In this document: positions 30,552 to 38,852 of the stretch, piece by piece
Numbering within the stretch: the first letter of the stretch is position 1
Layout of the letters: each line of letters opens with the position of its first letter
Assembly: GCA_964567755.1 (NCBI GenBank)
Contig: CAZMNW010000049.1
Location: forward strand, 1-64,000
DNA length: 64,000 nt
Direction of reading: 5' to 3'
From: DASRJW01 sp964567755
Lineage (GTDB): Bacteria; Krumholzibacteriota; Krumholzibacteriia; G020349025
Notes under the pieces: model-generated
What the model was told of the DNA's origin: nothing
Database searches by the model: none
The model's input: the letters and a program-made list of their open reading frames with translations, nothing else
Made by a program: the position numbers and the translations under genes

Positions 30552-31619
30552 GTGACATTCGATTCTCGCATCGCAAACGGCATCGCCAACGACGTGTTGC
30601 ACCTCGTGATGATGCCGACGGAGGCGTGCAACTTCCGGTGCACCTATTGCTACGAGGACTTCCGGCTCGCGCGCATGCAGCCGGGCGTCGTGCGCGGTGT
30701 CGAGCGCTTCCTCACTCTCCGGGCACCGGGCCTGCGTCTCCTCGAGATTTCGTGGTTCGGCGGCGAGCCGCTCCTCGCCGTCGACATCATCGAGGACGTG
30801 TCCCGTCACGTGCGCGACCTCCAAGTCGTGCATCCGGCACTCGAGGTCAAGGCGGGCATGACCACCAACGCCTACACGCTGTCGCGCCCGCGCTTCGAGC
30901 GGCTGCTCGACTTGGGCGTCACGCATTACCAGATTTCCTTCGACGGACCGCGGGATTGGCACGATCGCAAGCGCATCCTCGCCAGCGGTCGCGGCACCTT
31001 CGACCGGGTCTGGGCCAATGTGCTGGCGATGCGCGAGGTGGAACGGCCGTTCGACGTTCTCGTGCGACTGCACGTCGACCGGGAGAATGAAGCAGCCCTC
31101 CCGGAGTTCATCCGCGACTACGCGGCAGCGTTCGGGACCGACGATCGCTTCCAGCTCTTCATCCGCACGCTGGCGTGCCTGGGAGGCCCCCAGGACGCGA
31201 CACTCCCCGTCTTCGCTGCCGAGGCGGGGAGTGCCGCCGTGCGCAAATTGAGCGACTTCGCTCGAGATCTCGGCGTACGCAACGTCACCATCGAGCAGCA
31301 TGCGCCGGTTTGCTATGCGGCGCGCGGCAACTCCTATGTCGTGCGCGCCGATGGACGCCTGAACAAATGCACCGTCGCTCTCGAGCATCCAAACAACCAG
31401 GTAGGCCGCATCGGCGAGGACGGGCTCCTGGACCTCGAGGTCCCCCGGATGCGCATGTGGATGCGTGGCCTGTGGTCGGGCGACAAGGAAGAACTCGAGT
31501 GCCCGATGCGCGGCTATGCCGATCCGCCGGCCGCGATCGGACTGCTGCTGCTGCGTTCAGGCGCGCGCGACGTGGACAAGTCGGCCACAAACCACGCCCG
31601 TTTGCCGACACCAACGTAA
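30552..31619 (+). CDS. radical SAM enzyme with partial SPASM/Twitch region
   Basis: A 355-residue radical SAM protein. The cluster motif C26-x3-C30-x2-C33 is in EACNFRCTYCYEDF, followed by FGGEPLL, the SAM-contacting GGE motif. The C-terminal part has CYAARGNSYVVRADGRLNKC and a later ECPM cysteine, a reduced SPASM-like pattern with three visible cysteines. Such enzymes modify peptide side chains in ribosomal peptide (RiPP) and quinohaemoprotein maturation systems. GTG 30552 has GGAG eight bases upstream. It follows the two Cys-terminated small proteins by 37 bases, the normal arrangement of precursor and modifying enzyme. Confidence 0.9.
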   Translation: MTFDSRIANGIANDVLHLVMMPTEACNFRCTYCYEDFRLARMQPGVVRGVERFLTLRAPGLRLLEISWFGGEPLLAVDIIEDVSRHVRDLQVVHPALEVKAGMTTNAYTLSRPRFERLLDLGVTHYQISFDGPRDWHDRKRILASGRGTFDRVWANVLAMREVERPFDVLVRLHVDRENEAALPEFIRDYAAAFGTDDRFQLFIRTLACLGGPQDATLPVFAAEAGSAAVRKLSDFARDLGVRNVTIEQHAPVCYAARGNSYVVRADGRLNKCTVALEHPNNQVGRIGEDGLLDLEVPRMRMWMRGLWSGDKEELECPMRGYADPPAAIGLLLLRSGARDVDKSATNHARLPTPT

Positions 31620-31769
31620 AATCTTGCGAACCCTGCCGACATCCCCCTCTCCCCTGCGCCTGGAATGGTTGTGAACGCTGCTTGCAATGGGCGACTGGAA
31701 AGGTTTCCCGACGGTCGCGGCCCGCACCGAGTCGTGATCGCGTGAGAGCATCATTCCTCGGAGATAGAC

Positions 31770-32060
31770 GTGTCTGAATCGATCTTCACCGCGATTCTGC
31801 GGCTGCGTTTCCTGGTCGGCTCCGCCTGCCTGGCGCTGGCGGCCGTCGCACTCACCGTCGCGCTTTCCGGTTGCGCACGACGTACCGTCATCGTCCTGGA
31901 TCGATCGCCGGGGCAAATTGTCGTCGTGGAGAAAGGGCACTCGCATTCGTCACATTGCGGGCACTATCGCCACAATGACAATTGGTACCATGCGAAGGGC
32001 CACGCTCACGGGAGGAAATGCGGCCACAAGAAACAGCACGGTGTTTGGGTTCAACACTGA
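31770..32060 (+). CDS. histidine-rich lipoprotein
   Basis: A 96-residue predicted lipoprotein. The signal segment FLVGSACLALAAVALTVALSGC has a lipobox LSGC. The mature part is about 62 residues and very rich in His (HSHSSHCGHYRHNDN and AHGRKCGHKKQHG) with two Cys besides the lipidated one. The composition suggests metal binding (Zn, Ni or Cu), which is inference. GTG start. It lies 150 bases after the radical SAM gene and may or may not belong to that cluster; a strong hairpin follows it. Confidence 0.72.
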   Translation: MSESIFTAILRLRFLVGSACLALAAVALTVALSGCARRTVIVLDRSPGQIVVVEKGHSHSSHCGHYRHNDNWYHAKGHAHGRKCGHKKQHGVWVQH

Positions 32061-32137
32061 TGAGGTGGCGTCCGCGCCCCGATCCGCCTGCCATTCACGA
32101 CGGCCGATCGTGTCCTGTGTGGCGAGTCCAGCAGAAA

Positions 32138-32159
32138 GGGCGCGCCGTTCGGCGCGCCC
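32138..32159. terminator. bidirectional hairpin terminator
   Basis: A perfect 9-bp stem, GGGCGCGCC (32138-32146) and GGCGCGCCC (32151-32159), with a GTTC loop. It sits between convergent genes ending at 32060 (+) and 32202 (-). On the minus strand the stem is followed by TTTCTGC, a short U-rich tail; on the plus strand the tail is weak. Confidence 0.75.
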
Positions 32160-32201
32160 TCGTTCTGGATCTCCGCTTGCAGCCCTTGATCGTTTCTCGC
32201 C

Positions 32202-33380
32202 TCAGCTCTCGGCCAAGATCTTGCGGAAGCGCTCCAGCTGCTTGACGTAGACTTCGTTGCCCGGATCGGCCTGGATCGCTTGCTCGGTGAGCACGATGGC
32301 ATCCTTGCAGTTGCCTCTGGCGTTGCAGATCTCGGCCGCGGTGTCCAGGATCGCCGCCTTCGTCGGTCCGTCGCTCGCGAGCGGCACGCCTTTACGCGCC
32401 AGAGCGTCGGCCTCTTCGAGGTTGATGCGGTTTTCGAAGCACCACCACGCGAACCCATTGAGGCCGTCGGCGTTCTCCATCCAGCCCGACGCCATGCTCT
32501 CCTTCTTGAAGGCCACCGCCTTCTCGGGATCCTTGGTGACGAAGAGCGCGTGATCGGCGCGGAGATTGCGCCGCGCCTTCACCAGCTTCTCGTCCGTCGC
32601 CCCGTCGGTGACCTGCATGGCGAGCTCGAGGTAGGGAACCATGATGTCGCGATTCTGTTTCTTGCGTCCGAGCGACGTCGTCGTTCTCGCGATGGCGATC
32701 ACCTCGTCCGCCGTGCGACCCTTGTAGGCGAGCGCCGCGTCTGCCGCTCGCGTGACGTCGTCGAGGGCGAACTGATCTTCGCGGCATCCCGAAGCCACGA
32801 CTTCGAAGATGGAGAAGCATAAGTCGCGATTCCCCGCGGTCGATTTGGCTTGTGCCTCACGATAGTAGCGCTCCGCGGCAATGTACTCGTCGCACGATTC
32901 ATGATACGCGCCCAGCTTCTCGGCGTCACTCCAGGTCGGCAACGCAGTGTAACGCGCCCGCTTCTCGTCGATGGAGGTGGGATCTTTCAAAGCCCCGCCC
33001 AGCTTGGCGACGAAGTCCTGGGCTTCGCCATAGCCGATCCAACGCTCCAGTGTCGCGCCATCGGCGCGCACGAGAATGAAGGTCGGATATCCATGCACCT
33101 TGAATTCCTGGCGTTGGGTCGGGCCATCGCCCTTTTCGCCGTTCACTTTGTGGAGGACCACTTGGCCGAGGATTGCTTGAAGCTCGGGGACGCTGCTCGC
33201 CTCACGGGCGAATTTCTTGCACGCGCCTCAAGTGTCCGAGTAGAAGTCGAGAAGCAACGGCACGCCGCGCTTCGCGGCCAGCGCCTGGGCCTCGGCAGTG
33301 GTGGACCCAGCATCCGCTGCGACGGGCCCTGCCAGGAGCAGCAGCGTCGCAACCGCGAGGAAGGGCTTGGAGATCGTCAT
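32202..33380 (-). CDS. thioredoxin-fold/TPR protein, probable selenoprotein (in-frame UGA)
   Basis: A 392-codon frame read through one in-frame TGA at 33228-33230. The N-terminus is a signal peptide (MTISKPFLAVATLLLLAGPVAADA). Then comes a thioredoxin fold: LLLDFYSDT, the TGA codon (residue 51), GACKKF, and the cis-Pro region VHGYPTFILVRADG. The TGA stands exactly where the first Cys of a CxxC redox motif belongs, giving Sec-Gly-Ala-Cys. The C-terminal 250 residues are helical and TPR-like. Codons after the TGA continue the same fold without a frame change. The ATG at 33380 has AAAGGA eight bases upstream. Alternatives are a pseudogene or a sequencing error turning TGC/TGT into TGA; neither is needed by anything else seen. 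Confidence 0.75.
33197..33230 (-). promoter_or_regulatory. UGA codon and candidate bacterial SECIS hairpin
   Basis: Read on the minus strand, the TGA (33230-33228) is followed 16 bases later by a perfect 5-bp stem, TCGCC and GGCGA (33211-33197), with loop CGTGA. The loop begins 22 bases after the UGA and has G as its second base. Both points agree with the known bacterial SECIS rules: apical loop about 16-37 bases downstream, with a G among the first loop bases. The stem is short, so a folding calculation would help. Confidence 0.55.
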
Positions 33381-33445
33381 CGGCTTTGGTCCTTTCGCGA
33401 AGTATTCGGAACGACGAGGTTGGTGATTGTACCAGGCCACAGGGC

Positions 33446-36400
33446 TCACGCGAAGCGCAGAGCCCCGCGGCGGATCGCACTGCCGCGCCGGCGCAACAAT
33501 GCCTGACGCACTTCCCACTCGCCCGCACCGGGTGCCAGCGATTCCAGCAGTCGAACCTCACCAGCCATCCGCACGGCGATGGGGACTCCGTCACGAAAAA
33601 GCACCCGGTTGTCGGTATGGGCGGGGACGCGCGGACCCGGAGTCAGCACTCCCACGACGTTGAGCGGATCCGCGGCGCTCAGCGCCACGAGCACGCCTTC
33701 GCGCGGACTCCGGCGCACCTGACGCAAGGTCCCGACGGCCTCCGGCAGTGCGAACTGTTCGCCGGAAAAGCCATCCACGAAACGACCGCCACGGATCTCG
33801 CCGCGTGCCTCCATCCGACGCAATACCATCAGAAGATCTCGCCAGGCTGGCGCAGCCGTTTCGCGCTCGACGAGCTTGCGGAACAACACCCCCCAACGCC
33901 GCAGCAGCACTTGCGCTACGGCGTCGGCACCGCGTGCAGGTGTGCCAATCGAACCGGCGGCATCGCATCCAGCGATACTGGTGTCCCGACGCCGCACCAA
34001 TCCCCAGCGACCGGCGTCCTCGACACCGAAGTGTGCAGCGGCATGCCGGCGTTTGACACCTTCGCGCAAGGGTTTGCGCCGCGCCGAAGGCACGAGCAAG
34101 GCGCGCAACCCCATGAAGCTGTCGGCGGTCACCACCCCATGGGCCACGAGCTCACCGAGCGCCGATTCCACTTGCGTGCGGAGGAGACGCGTCGAGTGCA
34201 CGATGTCGTCGAAGAACGAGGCGCCGTGAGTTTCGAGGTGGGTCACCACGCGATGCGCCGCCGCTGACAGGCTTACGTCTTCTGGCCATGATTCGAGCTG
34301 CGGCCAGGCCGGCAGATTGCGCCGCTCGAGTAGCGCCATCGGTGTGGTCCGCACCGGGCCGGCGCGACCGCGACGCCCGCTGTCGGGCGACGTGTTCACG
34401 CCTTCCGCGTCGCCGGGCGCGATCTCGCTGCGCGCCCCCGCACGCGCCGGCGACAAGCGCGACCACACGCACCGCCCCGAAAGACACAGCAAATCGAGCC
34501 ATGCCGGGTCGTAGTTGGCCACGCGCGCGGGCAGGATCTCGCTCTCCCACGCGCTCGCCGGCGCTTCGAAACCTTCGAGTTGCCCCACGACGGCGGCAAC
34601 TCCCTCGGGCCCTTCGACATCGTGTTGCGGCAAGAGACGCTGCCATTCGAACAGGAAACGGATGAAATCGGCTGCCGACACGGGTTCGATCTCGCGGCGC
34701 AAACGCTCGAGCGTGTAGCGATGAATCCGCGCCAGCAGACGCCGCTCGCACCACTCTTGCGTTTCGGCGCCCGGAGTGAACCGCCCGCGCAAGACGAAGC
34801 CTTCGGTCTCGAGCGTGAGCAGCGCAATCTCGACGGCCGAGAGTGAGACTCCGAGCGGCAGTGCCAGCGCCTGCACCGTGGTCGGTCCAGCGCCTTCGAG
34901 ACGGCTGCGCAGGATTTCAACCAACGCCACCTCGGGAGTCATCGGCGCATCGGCGAGCGGCGCCGTGCGCTGAGGCGCCGAGAGCGGTGGATCGGGCCGG
35001 GCTCCCGGGAACAGGGCTTCGAACTGCGGCAAACGCTCGGCCGCGATCCACAGTTCGTGGCCACCATCCGGGCGCAACACTGCCGCCCGCCGCGCCGAGA
35101 CGAGTTGCTCCAGGAAACCGCCCCATTCCAGCGGCGGCGATTCGTGAGTCGCGACGCCCGTGGGCACGAGGCCCATGCGTGTCACGGTCCGCGTTTCGTC
35201 GACGCTCAGGAATCCGAAGAGAACCAGGGCTTCGTGCATCTCGTCGGCATTCTCTGGCTGCGGCCAGATCTCGGCGCAGAGGCGCGCGATGGCGTCGGAA
35301 TCGAGCGCCCCGAGATCCGCCGCTCTTTGGGGATCGAGCCAGCGACGGCTCGAAACGGCCTGCGTGCGTCGTTCTTCGAGCGGCGCGTCATCCAAGAACG
35401 CATACGGCCTGGCGTTCAGGATCTCTTGCGCCAGCGGCGAGGGTTCGGTGCGATCGCACGCCACCACGGCGATGGCACCGCTCGCCATGCGCTCGAGCAG
35501 ACTTTCCAACGCGCGAATGTCCATCGCCTCTTCGAGACAATCGTGCACGGTTTGCCGCACGAGCGGATGATCGGGGATCTCGCGGTCACCGGGAACGTTC
35601 TCGGCACAAGCCAGTTGATCGGGAAACACGACAGCAAGCAGATCTTCGGCCAGGATGCGCTGCAGTTGCGGCGCGAGCTTGCGGCCACCGCGGCTGCGTG
35701 GGACAGCCAAGCTGCGCGTGCAGTTCCAACGCCAACGCACAGTGAACATGGGGGCGGCGAGCAAGGCCTGAACCAAGACGTCCCGCACGGTTTTCGCATT
35801 CAGGTACTGCGCCACATCGGCAAGCGGGAAACTGTGTGTGGGTCCGAGCGAAATGACGATGGCGTCTTCCGTGGCGGCCGCTTGCAACTCGATGTTGAAC
35901 TTGCGGCAGAAGCGTTTTCGCAGCGCCAAACCCCAAGCTCGGTTCAAGCGGCTGCCGAACGGCGAATGCACCACGAGCTGCATGCCACCGGTTTCATCGA
36001 AGAAACGCTCGAGAACAATCGTCTCTTGGCTCGGCATGACACCGAGCGCCGCCGCGCCCGCGGCCAGGTAATCGACGATCTGGCGCGCCGCCGGCGGCGT
36101 CACCCCGACCTCATCCACCAACCAGCGGCAGCTCGCGAACGACAATGGCGTGGCAGCGGGGGTCGATCTCGTGGCCGGTAATCCCGCGGTGGGTGCTCCT
36201 GTGATGGTCGGTCCCGTGGCCGGCGGGCTCATTGCGATTTCTGCGTTCACCCCTTCGCTGTCGATGCGCGAGGCGATATCGAGGCGCAGGCGCGACACCG
36301 CCGCCGACAGCTCCGCCGTGCGGCTGGGCGCTTCGCCCACCCAGAATGGCAGGCTCGGCGGCTGGCCATGCGCGTCCTCCACCCGCACTCGGCCCGGCTC

Positions 36401-38032
36401 GACACGCCGGATGCGCCACGAAGTGTTGCCAAGCTGGAAGATGTCCCCGGGCATGCTTTCGATGGCGAAGTCTTCGTTTACGCTGCCGACGACAATCCCC
36501 GCTGGCTCGAGCAGCACCTGGTAGTCGGCGGTGTCAGGGATGGCGCCCCCATTCATGATCGCCGCGAGCCGGGCGCCCCGGCGCGCGCGCAGCCGCCCGT
36601 TCACGCCGTCGTGATGCACATGGGCACTGCGGCGCCCGCGCCGGGTGCTGAATCCATGCGCCAACATTTGGACTACGGCATCGAAGTCCTGGCGTTGCAA
36701 ATGGCGATACGGGGACGCGCGGCGCACGAGATCGAACAGATCGTCTTCACGCCACTCCTCGCACGCCACCGCGGCCACGATCTGCTGTGCGAGGATATCG
36801 AGTGGCTGCAACGGAATCGAAAGTCGATCCAGTTCACCACGGCGCACCGCGTCCAGCAGAGCCGCACACTCTACCAACTCGTCACGGCTGAGCGGGAACA
36901 AGCGTCCCTTCGGCAAGCGCCCGAGCCCGTGACCAGCACGACCGACGCGCTGCAACAACGTCGCGATGGATCGCGTCGAGCCCAGCTGGCACACGAGATC
37001 GACATCACCGATGTCGATGCCCAATTCGAGCGACGCCGTGGCGACGAGGGCGCGTAGTTGACCATGCTTGAGGCGCTCCTCGGCCTGCAGGCGGTGCTCC
37101 CGCGACAGGCTGCCGTGGTGTGAGGTGACATTCTCGACGCCGAGACGCGTGCTCAAATGTCGCGCCACACGCTCGGCCATGCGCCGGGTGTTGACGAAGA
37201 CGAGGGTCGTGCGGTGAGACGCCACCAGTGCTGCCAAGCGCTCGTATGTTTCCTCCCACACTTCCCCCGCCATCACCGCTTCGAGCGGCGAGGCGGGAAC
37301 CTCGATGGCGAGATCGAGCGCGCGGGCATGGCCCACGTCGACGATGGTGCAGTCCGGCGTGCCGTCGGGCTTTTCCCCGGTTCCCACCAAGAAGCGCGCC
37401 ACGTCGTCAATCGGGCGCTGGGTCGCGGACAACCCGACGCGGACCAGACGCCTGCCCGCCAACGCTTCCAAGCGTTCCAAGCTGAGCGCGAGATGGGACC
37501 CACGTTTGTTGCCCACCAGCGCGTGTATTTCGTCGATGATGACGGTGTGTGTGGTCTGCAGCATGCGGCGGCCGCGTTCGCTGGTGAGCAAGATGTAGAG
37601 CGACTCGGGCGTGGTGACGATGAGATGCGGCGGGCGTTTCACCATTGCGGCGCGCTCGGCCGCCGGCGTATCGCCAGTGCGCAAGAAGACACGGATCTCC
37701 GGCGCCACGAGACCGCGCGCTTCGAGCTCGGCGCGCACCCCCGCCAGCGGTTCTTGCAGATTGCGCTGAATATCGTTCCCCAGTGCCTTGAGCGGCGACA
37801 CGTAGACGACCTGTGTTGCGTCGGGGAGCGGCCCATCCTGTGCCTGGCGCACCAGCGTGTCGATGGCGGCCAAGAATGCCGCCAGCGTTTTCCCCGAGCC
37901 GGTGGGAGCGGCGACCAGCGTGTGGCGCCCGGCCCGAATGGACGGCCATGCCCGAGCTTGGGGCTCGGTCGGCGCGTCGAAGCGGCGCGTGAACCAGGCC
38001 GAGACGGCGGGATGGAAGTCTGCGAGACTCAT
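33446..38032 (-). CDS. lhr: Lhr-type superfamily 2 helicase
   Basis: A 1528-residue ATP-dependent helicase of the full-length Lhr type (E. coli Lhr has a similar length). Motif I is AAPTGSGKTLAAF near residue 45, motif II is DEIH (VIIDEIHAL) near 168, motif VI is RVGRAGHGLGR near 355, with the DEAD/H-associated region behind. The C-terminal 650 residues correspond to the Lhr-CTD with winged-helix segments. Lhr proteins unwind RNA:DNA hybrids and take part in repair. The gene lies 66 bases upstream of the UGA-containing thioredoxin gene on the same strand and is divergent from the methyltransferase-like gene. Confidence 0.95.
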   Translation of the reverse strand: MSLADFHPAVSAWFTRRFDAPTEPQARAWPSIRAGRHTLVAAPTGSGKTLAAFLAAIDTLVRQAQDGPLPDATQVVYVSPLKALGNDIQRNLQEPLAGVRAELEARGLVAPEIRVFLRTGDTPAAERAAMVKRPPHLIVTTPESLYILLTSERGRRMLQTTHTVIIDEIHALVGNKRGSHLALSLERLEALAGRRLVRVGLSATQRPIDDVARFLVGTGEKPDGTPDCTIVDVGHARALDLAIEVPASPLEAVMAGEVWEETYERLAALVASHRTTLVFVNTRRMAERVARHLSTRLGVENVTSHHGSLSREHRLQAEERLKHGQLRALVATASLELGIDIGDVDLVCQLGSTRSIATLLQRVGRAGHGLGRLPKGRLFPLSRDELVECAALLDAVRRGELDRLSIPLQPLDILAQQIVAAVACEEWREDDLFDLVRRASPYRHLQRQDFDAVVQMLAHGFSTRRGRRSAHVHHDGVNGRLRARRGARLAAIMNGGAIPDTADYQVLLEPAGIVVGSVNEDFAIESMPGDIFQLGNTSWRIRRVEPGRVRVEDAHGQPPSLPFWVGEAPSRTAELSAAVSRLRLDIASRIDSEGVNAEIAMSPPATGPTITGAPTAGLPATRSTPAATPLSFASCRWLVDEVGVTPPAARQIVDYLAAGAAALGVMPSQETIVLERFFDETGGMQLVVHSPFGSRLNRAWGLALRKRFCRKFNIELQAAATEDAIVISLGPTHSFPLADVAQYLNAKTVRDVLVQALLAAPMFTVRWRWNCTRSLAVPRSRGGRKLAPQLQRILAEDLLAVVFPDQLACAENVPGDREIPDHPLVRQTVHDCLEEAMDIRALESLLERMASGAIAVVACDRTEPSPLAQEILNARPYAFLDDAPLEERRTQAVSSRRWLDPQRAADLGALDSDAIARLCAEIWPQPENADEMHEALVLFGFLSVDETRTVTRMGLVPTGVATHESPPLEWGGFLEQLVSARRAAVLRPDGGHELWIAAERLPQFEALFPGARPDPPLSAPQRTAPLADAPMTPEVALVEILRSRLEGAGPTTVQALALPLGVSLSAVEIALLTLETEGFVLRGRFTPGAETQEWCERRLLARIHRYTLERLRREIEPVSAADFIRFLFEWQRLLPQHDVEGPEGVAAVVGQLEGFEAPASAWESEILPARVANYDPAWLDLLCLSGRCVWSRLSPARAGARSEIAPGDAEGVNTSPDSGRRGRAGPVRTTPMALLERRNLPAWPQLESWPEDVSLSAAAHRVVTHLETHGASFFDDIVHSTRLLRTQVESALGELVAHGVVTADSFMGLRALLVPSARRKPLREGVKRRHAAAHFGVEDAGRWGLVRRRDTSIAGCDAAGSIGTPARGADAVAQVLLRRWGVLFRKLVERETAAPAWRDLLMVLRRMEARGEIRGGRFVDGFSGEQFALPEAVGTLRQVRRSPREGVLVALSAADPLNVVGVLTPGPRVPAHTDNRVLFRDGVPIAVRMAGEVRLLESLAPGAGEWEVRQALLRRRGSAIRRGALRFA

Positions 38033-38105
38033 CGGGAAAGTAGATCACACTTCGGGTCGGGCGGAAAGAGCCAATGCCACCGCCGCAGGACGGCAGGAGA
38101 GCGAT

Positions 38106-38852
38106 TTGCGTATCGTGCGTTTGCGTGATCGGGCACGTATCGTCGACGGGGACGATGTGCTGAGCGAGATCCTCGATCATGCGGGTCCGACGGACACGAT
38201 GTTCGACGTCTTGGCCGCGTGCATCGCCGCGCTCGCTCCGGGCCCGCGCGTCGCGGTGCTCGGCTTCGCCGGCGGCGGCCTGGTGGCGCCGTTGCGCGCC
38301 ATGGGCTTCGCAACGCCCCTCCTCGCCATCGACATCTCGCTCGAGAGCTTGGCCTTGTTCGACGAGCTGTCAAGCAATTGGGCCGGCCGCGTCGACGTGG
38401 TCGAAGCCGAAGCCGCCGTGTGGCTGCGCCGCACGCGCCGGCGCTTCGACCTCATTCTCGAAGACCTCTCGGTGCCCTCGCCGCAGGATGCAGTGAAACC
38501 TGTCGTCAGCCTTGACACTTTGCCGGACCTGATGCAGCAGCGATTGCGTCCGCGCGGGATCGCGATCACCAACGTGCTGCCGGTACCGGGAACCTCGTGG
38601 CCAGCGCTGCTCGAACACCTGGCGCTGCCGTTCCCACGCGCCGTGGTCATCCATTTCGATCATTACGTCAACCGCATCTTGGTGGCGGGCAACCTGCCGA
38701 GCGCGGCCGAGGTGGCGCGGGCGCTGCGCGCTGCGCTGGCGCGCATCGGATCGCTGCAGACACACCGATTCTCGGTGCGGCGCCTGGGTCAGTCGGCGGC
38801 GCCGGTGCGCCGCGCCCGCTCTCGCGCGCGTTCGACCAGCTCGCGTGGATAG
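38106..38852 (+). CDS. spermidine-synthase-like SAM-binding protein
   Basis: A 248-residue Rossmann-fold protein resembling spermidine synthase/SAM-dependent methyltransferases. The nucleotide-binding strand is RVAVLGFAGGGLVAPLRAMG, the acidic end of the second strand is LLAIDISLESL, and the post-motif is FDLILEDLSVPSPQD. The N-terminal tetramer domain of true spermidine synthases is missing, so polyamine synthesis is not certain. A TTG start at 38106 is chosen because GGAGA lies five bases upstream. The 3' end overlaps the convergent MutS-like gene by 64 bases. Confidence 0.72.
   Translation: MRIVRLRDRARIVDGDDVLSEILDHAGPTDTMFDVLAACIAALAPGPRVAVLGFAGGGLVAPLRAMGFATPLLAIDISLESLALFDELSSNWAGRVDVVEAEAAVWLRRTRRRFDLILEDLSVPSPQDAVKPVVSLDTLPDLMQQRLRPRGIAITNVLPVPGTSWPALLEHLALPFPRAVVIHFDHYVNRILVAGNLPSAAEVARALRAALARIGSLQTHRFSVRRLGQSAAPVRRARSRARSTSSRG

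Noticed and set aside
24170..31619. Type III-E CRISPR (Craspase) interpretation of the TPR-CHAT and sigma factor genes
   Set aside because: No Cas7-11, Csx30/Csx31-like gene or repeat array is seen in the window; only the CHAT/sigma pairing is similar.
33231..33518. Separate short protein ending at the TGA, and a separate protein starting downstream
   Set aside because: Both halves are in the same frame and together make one thioredoxin fold, so one UGA-containing gene is more likely than two.
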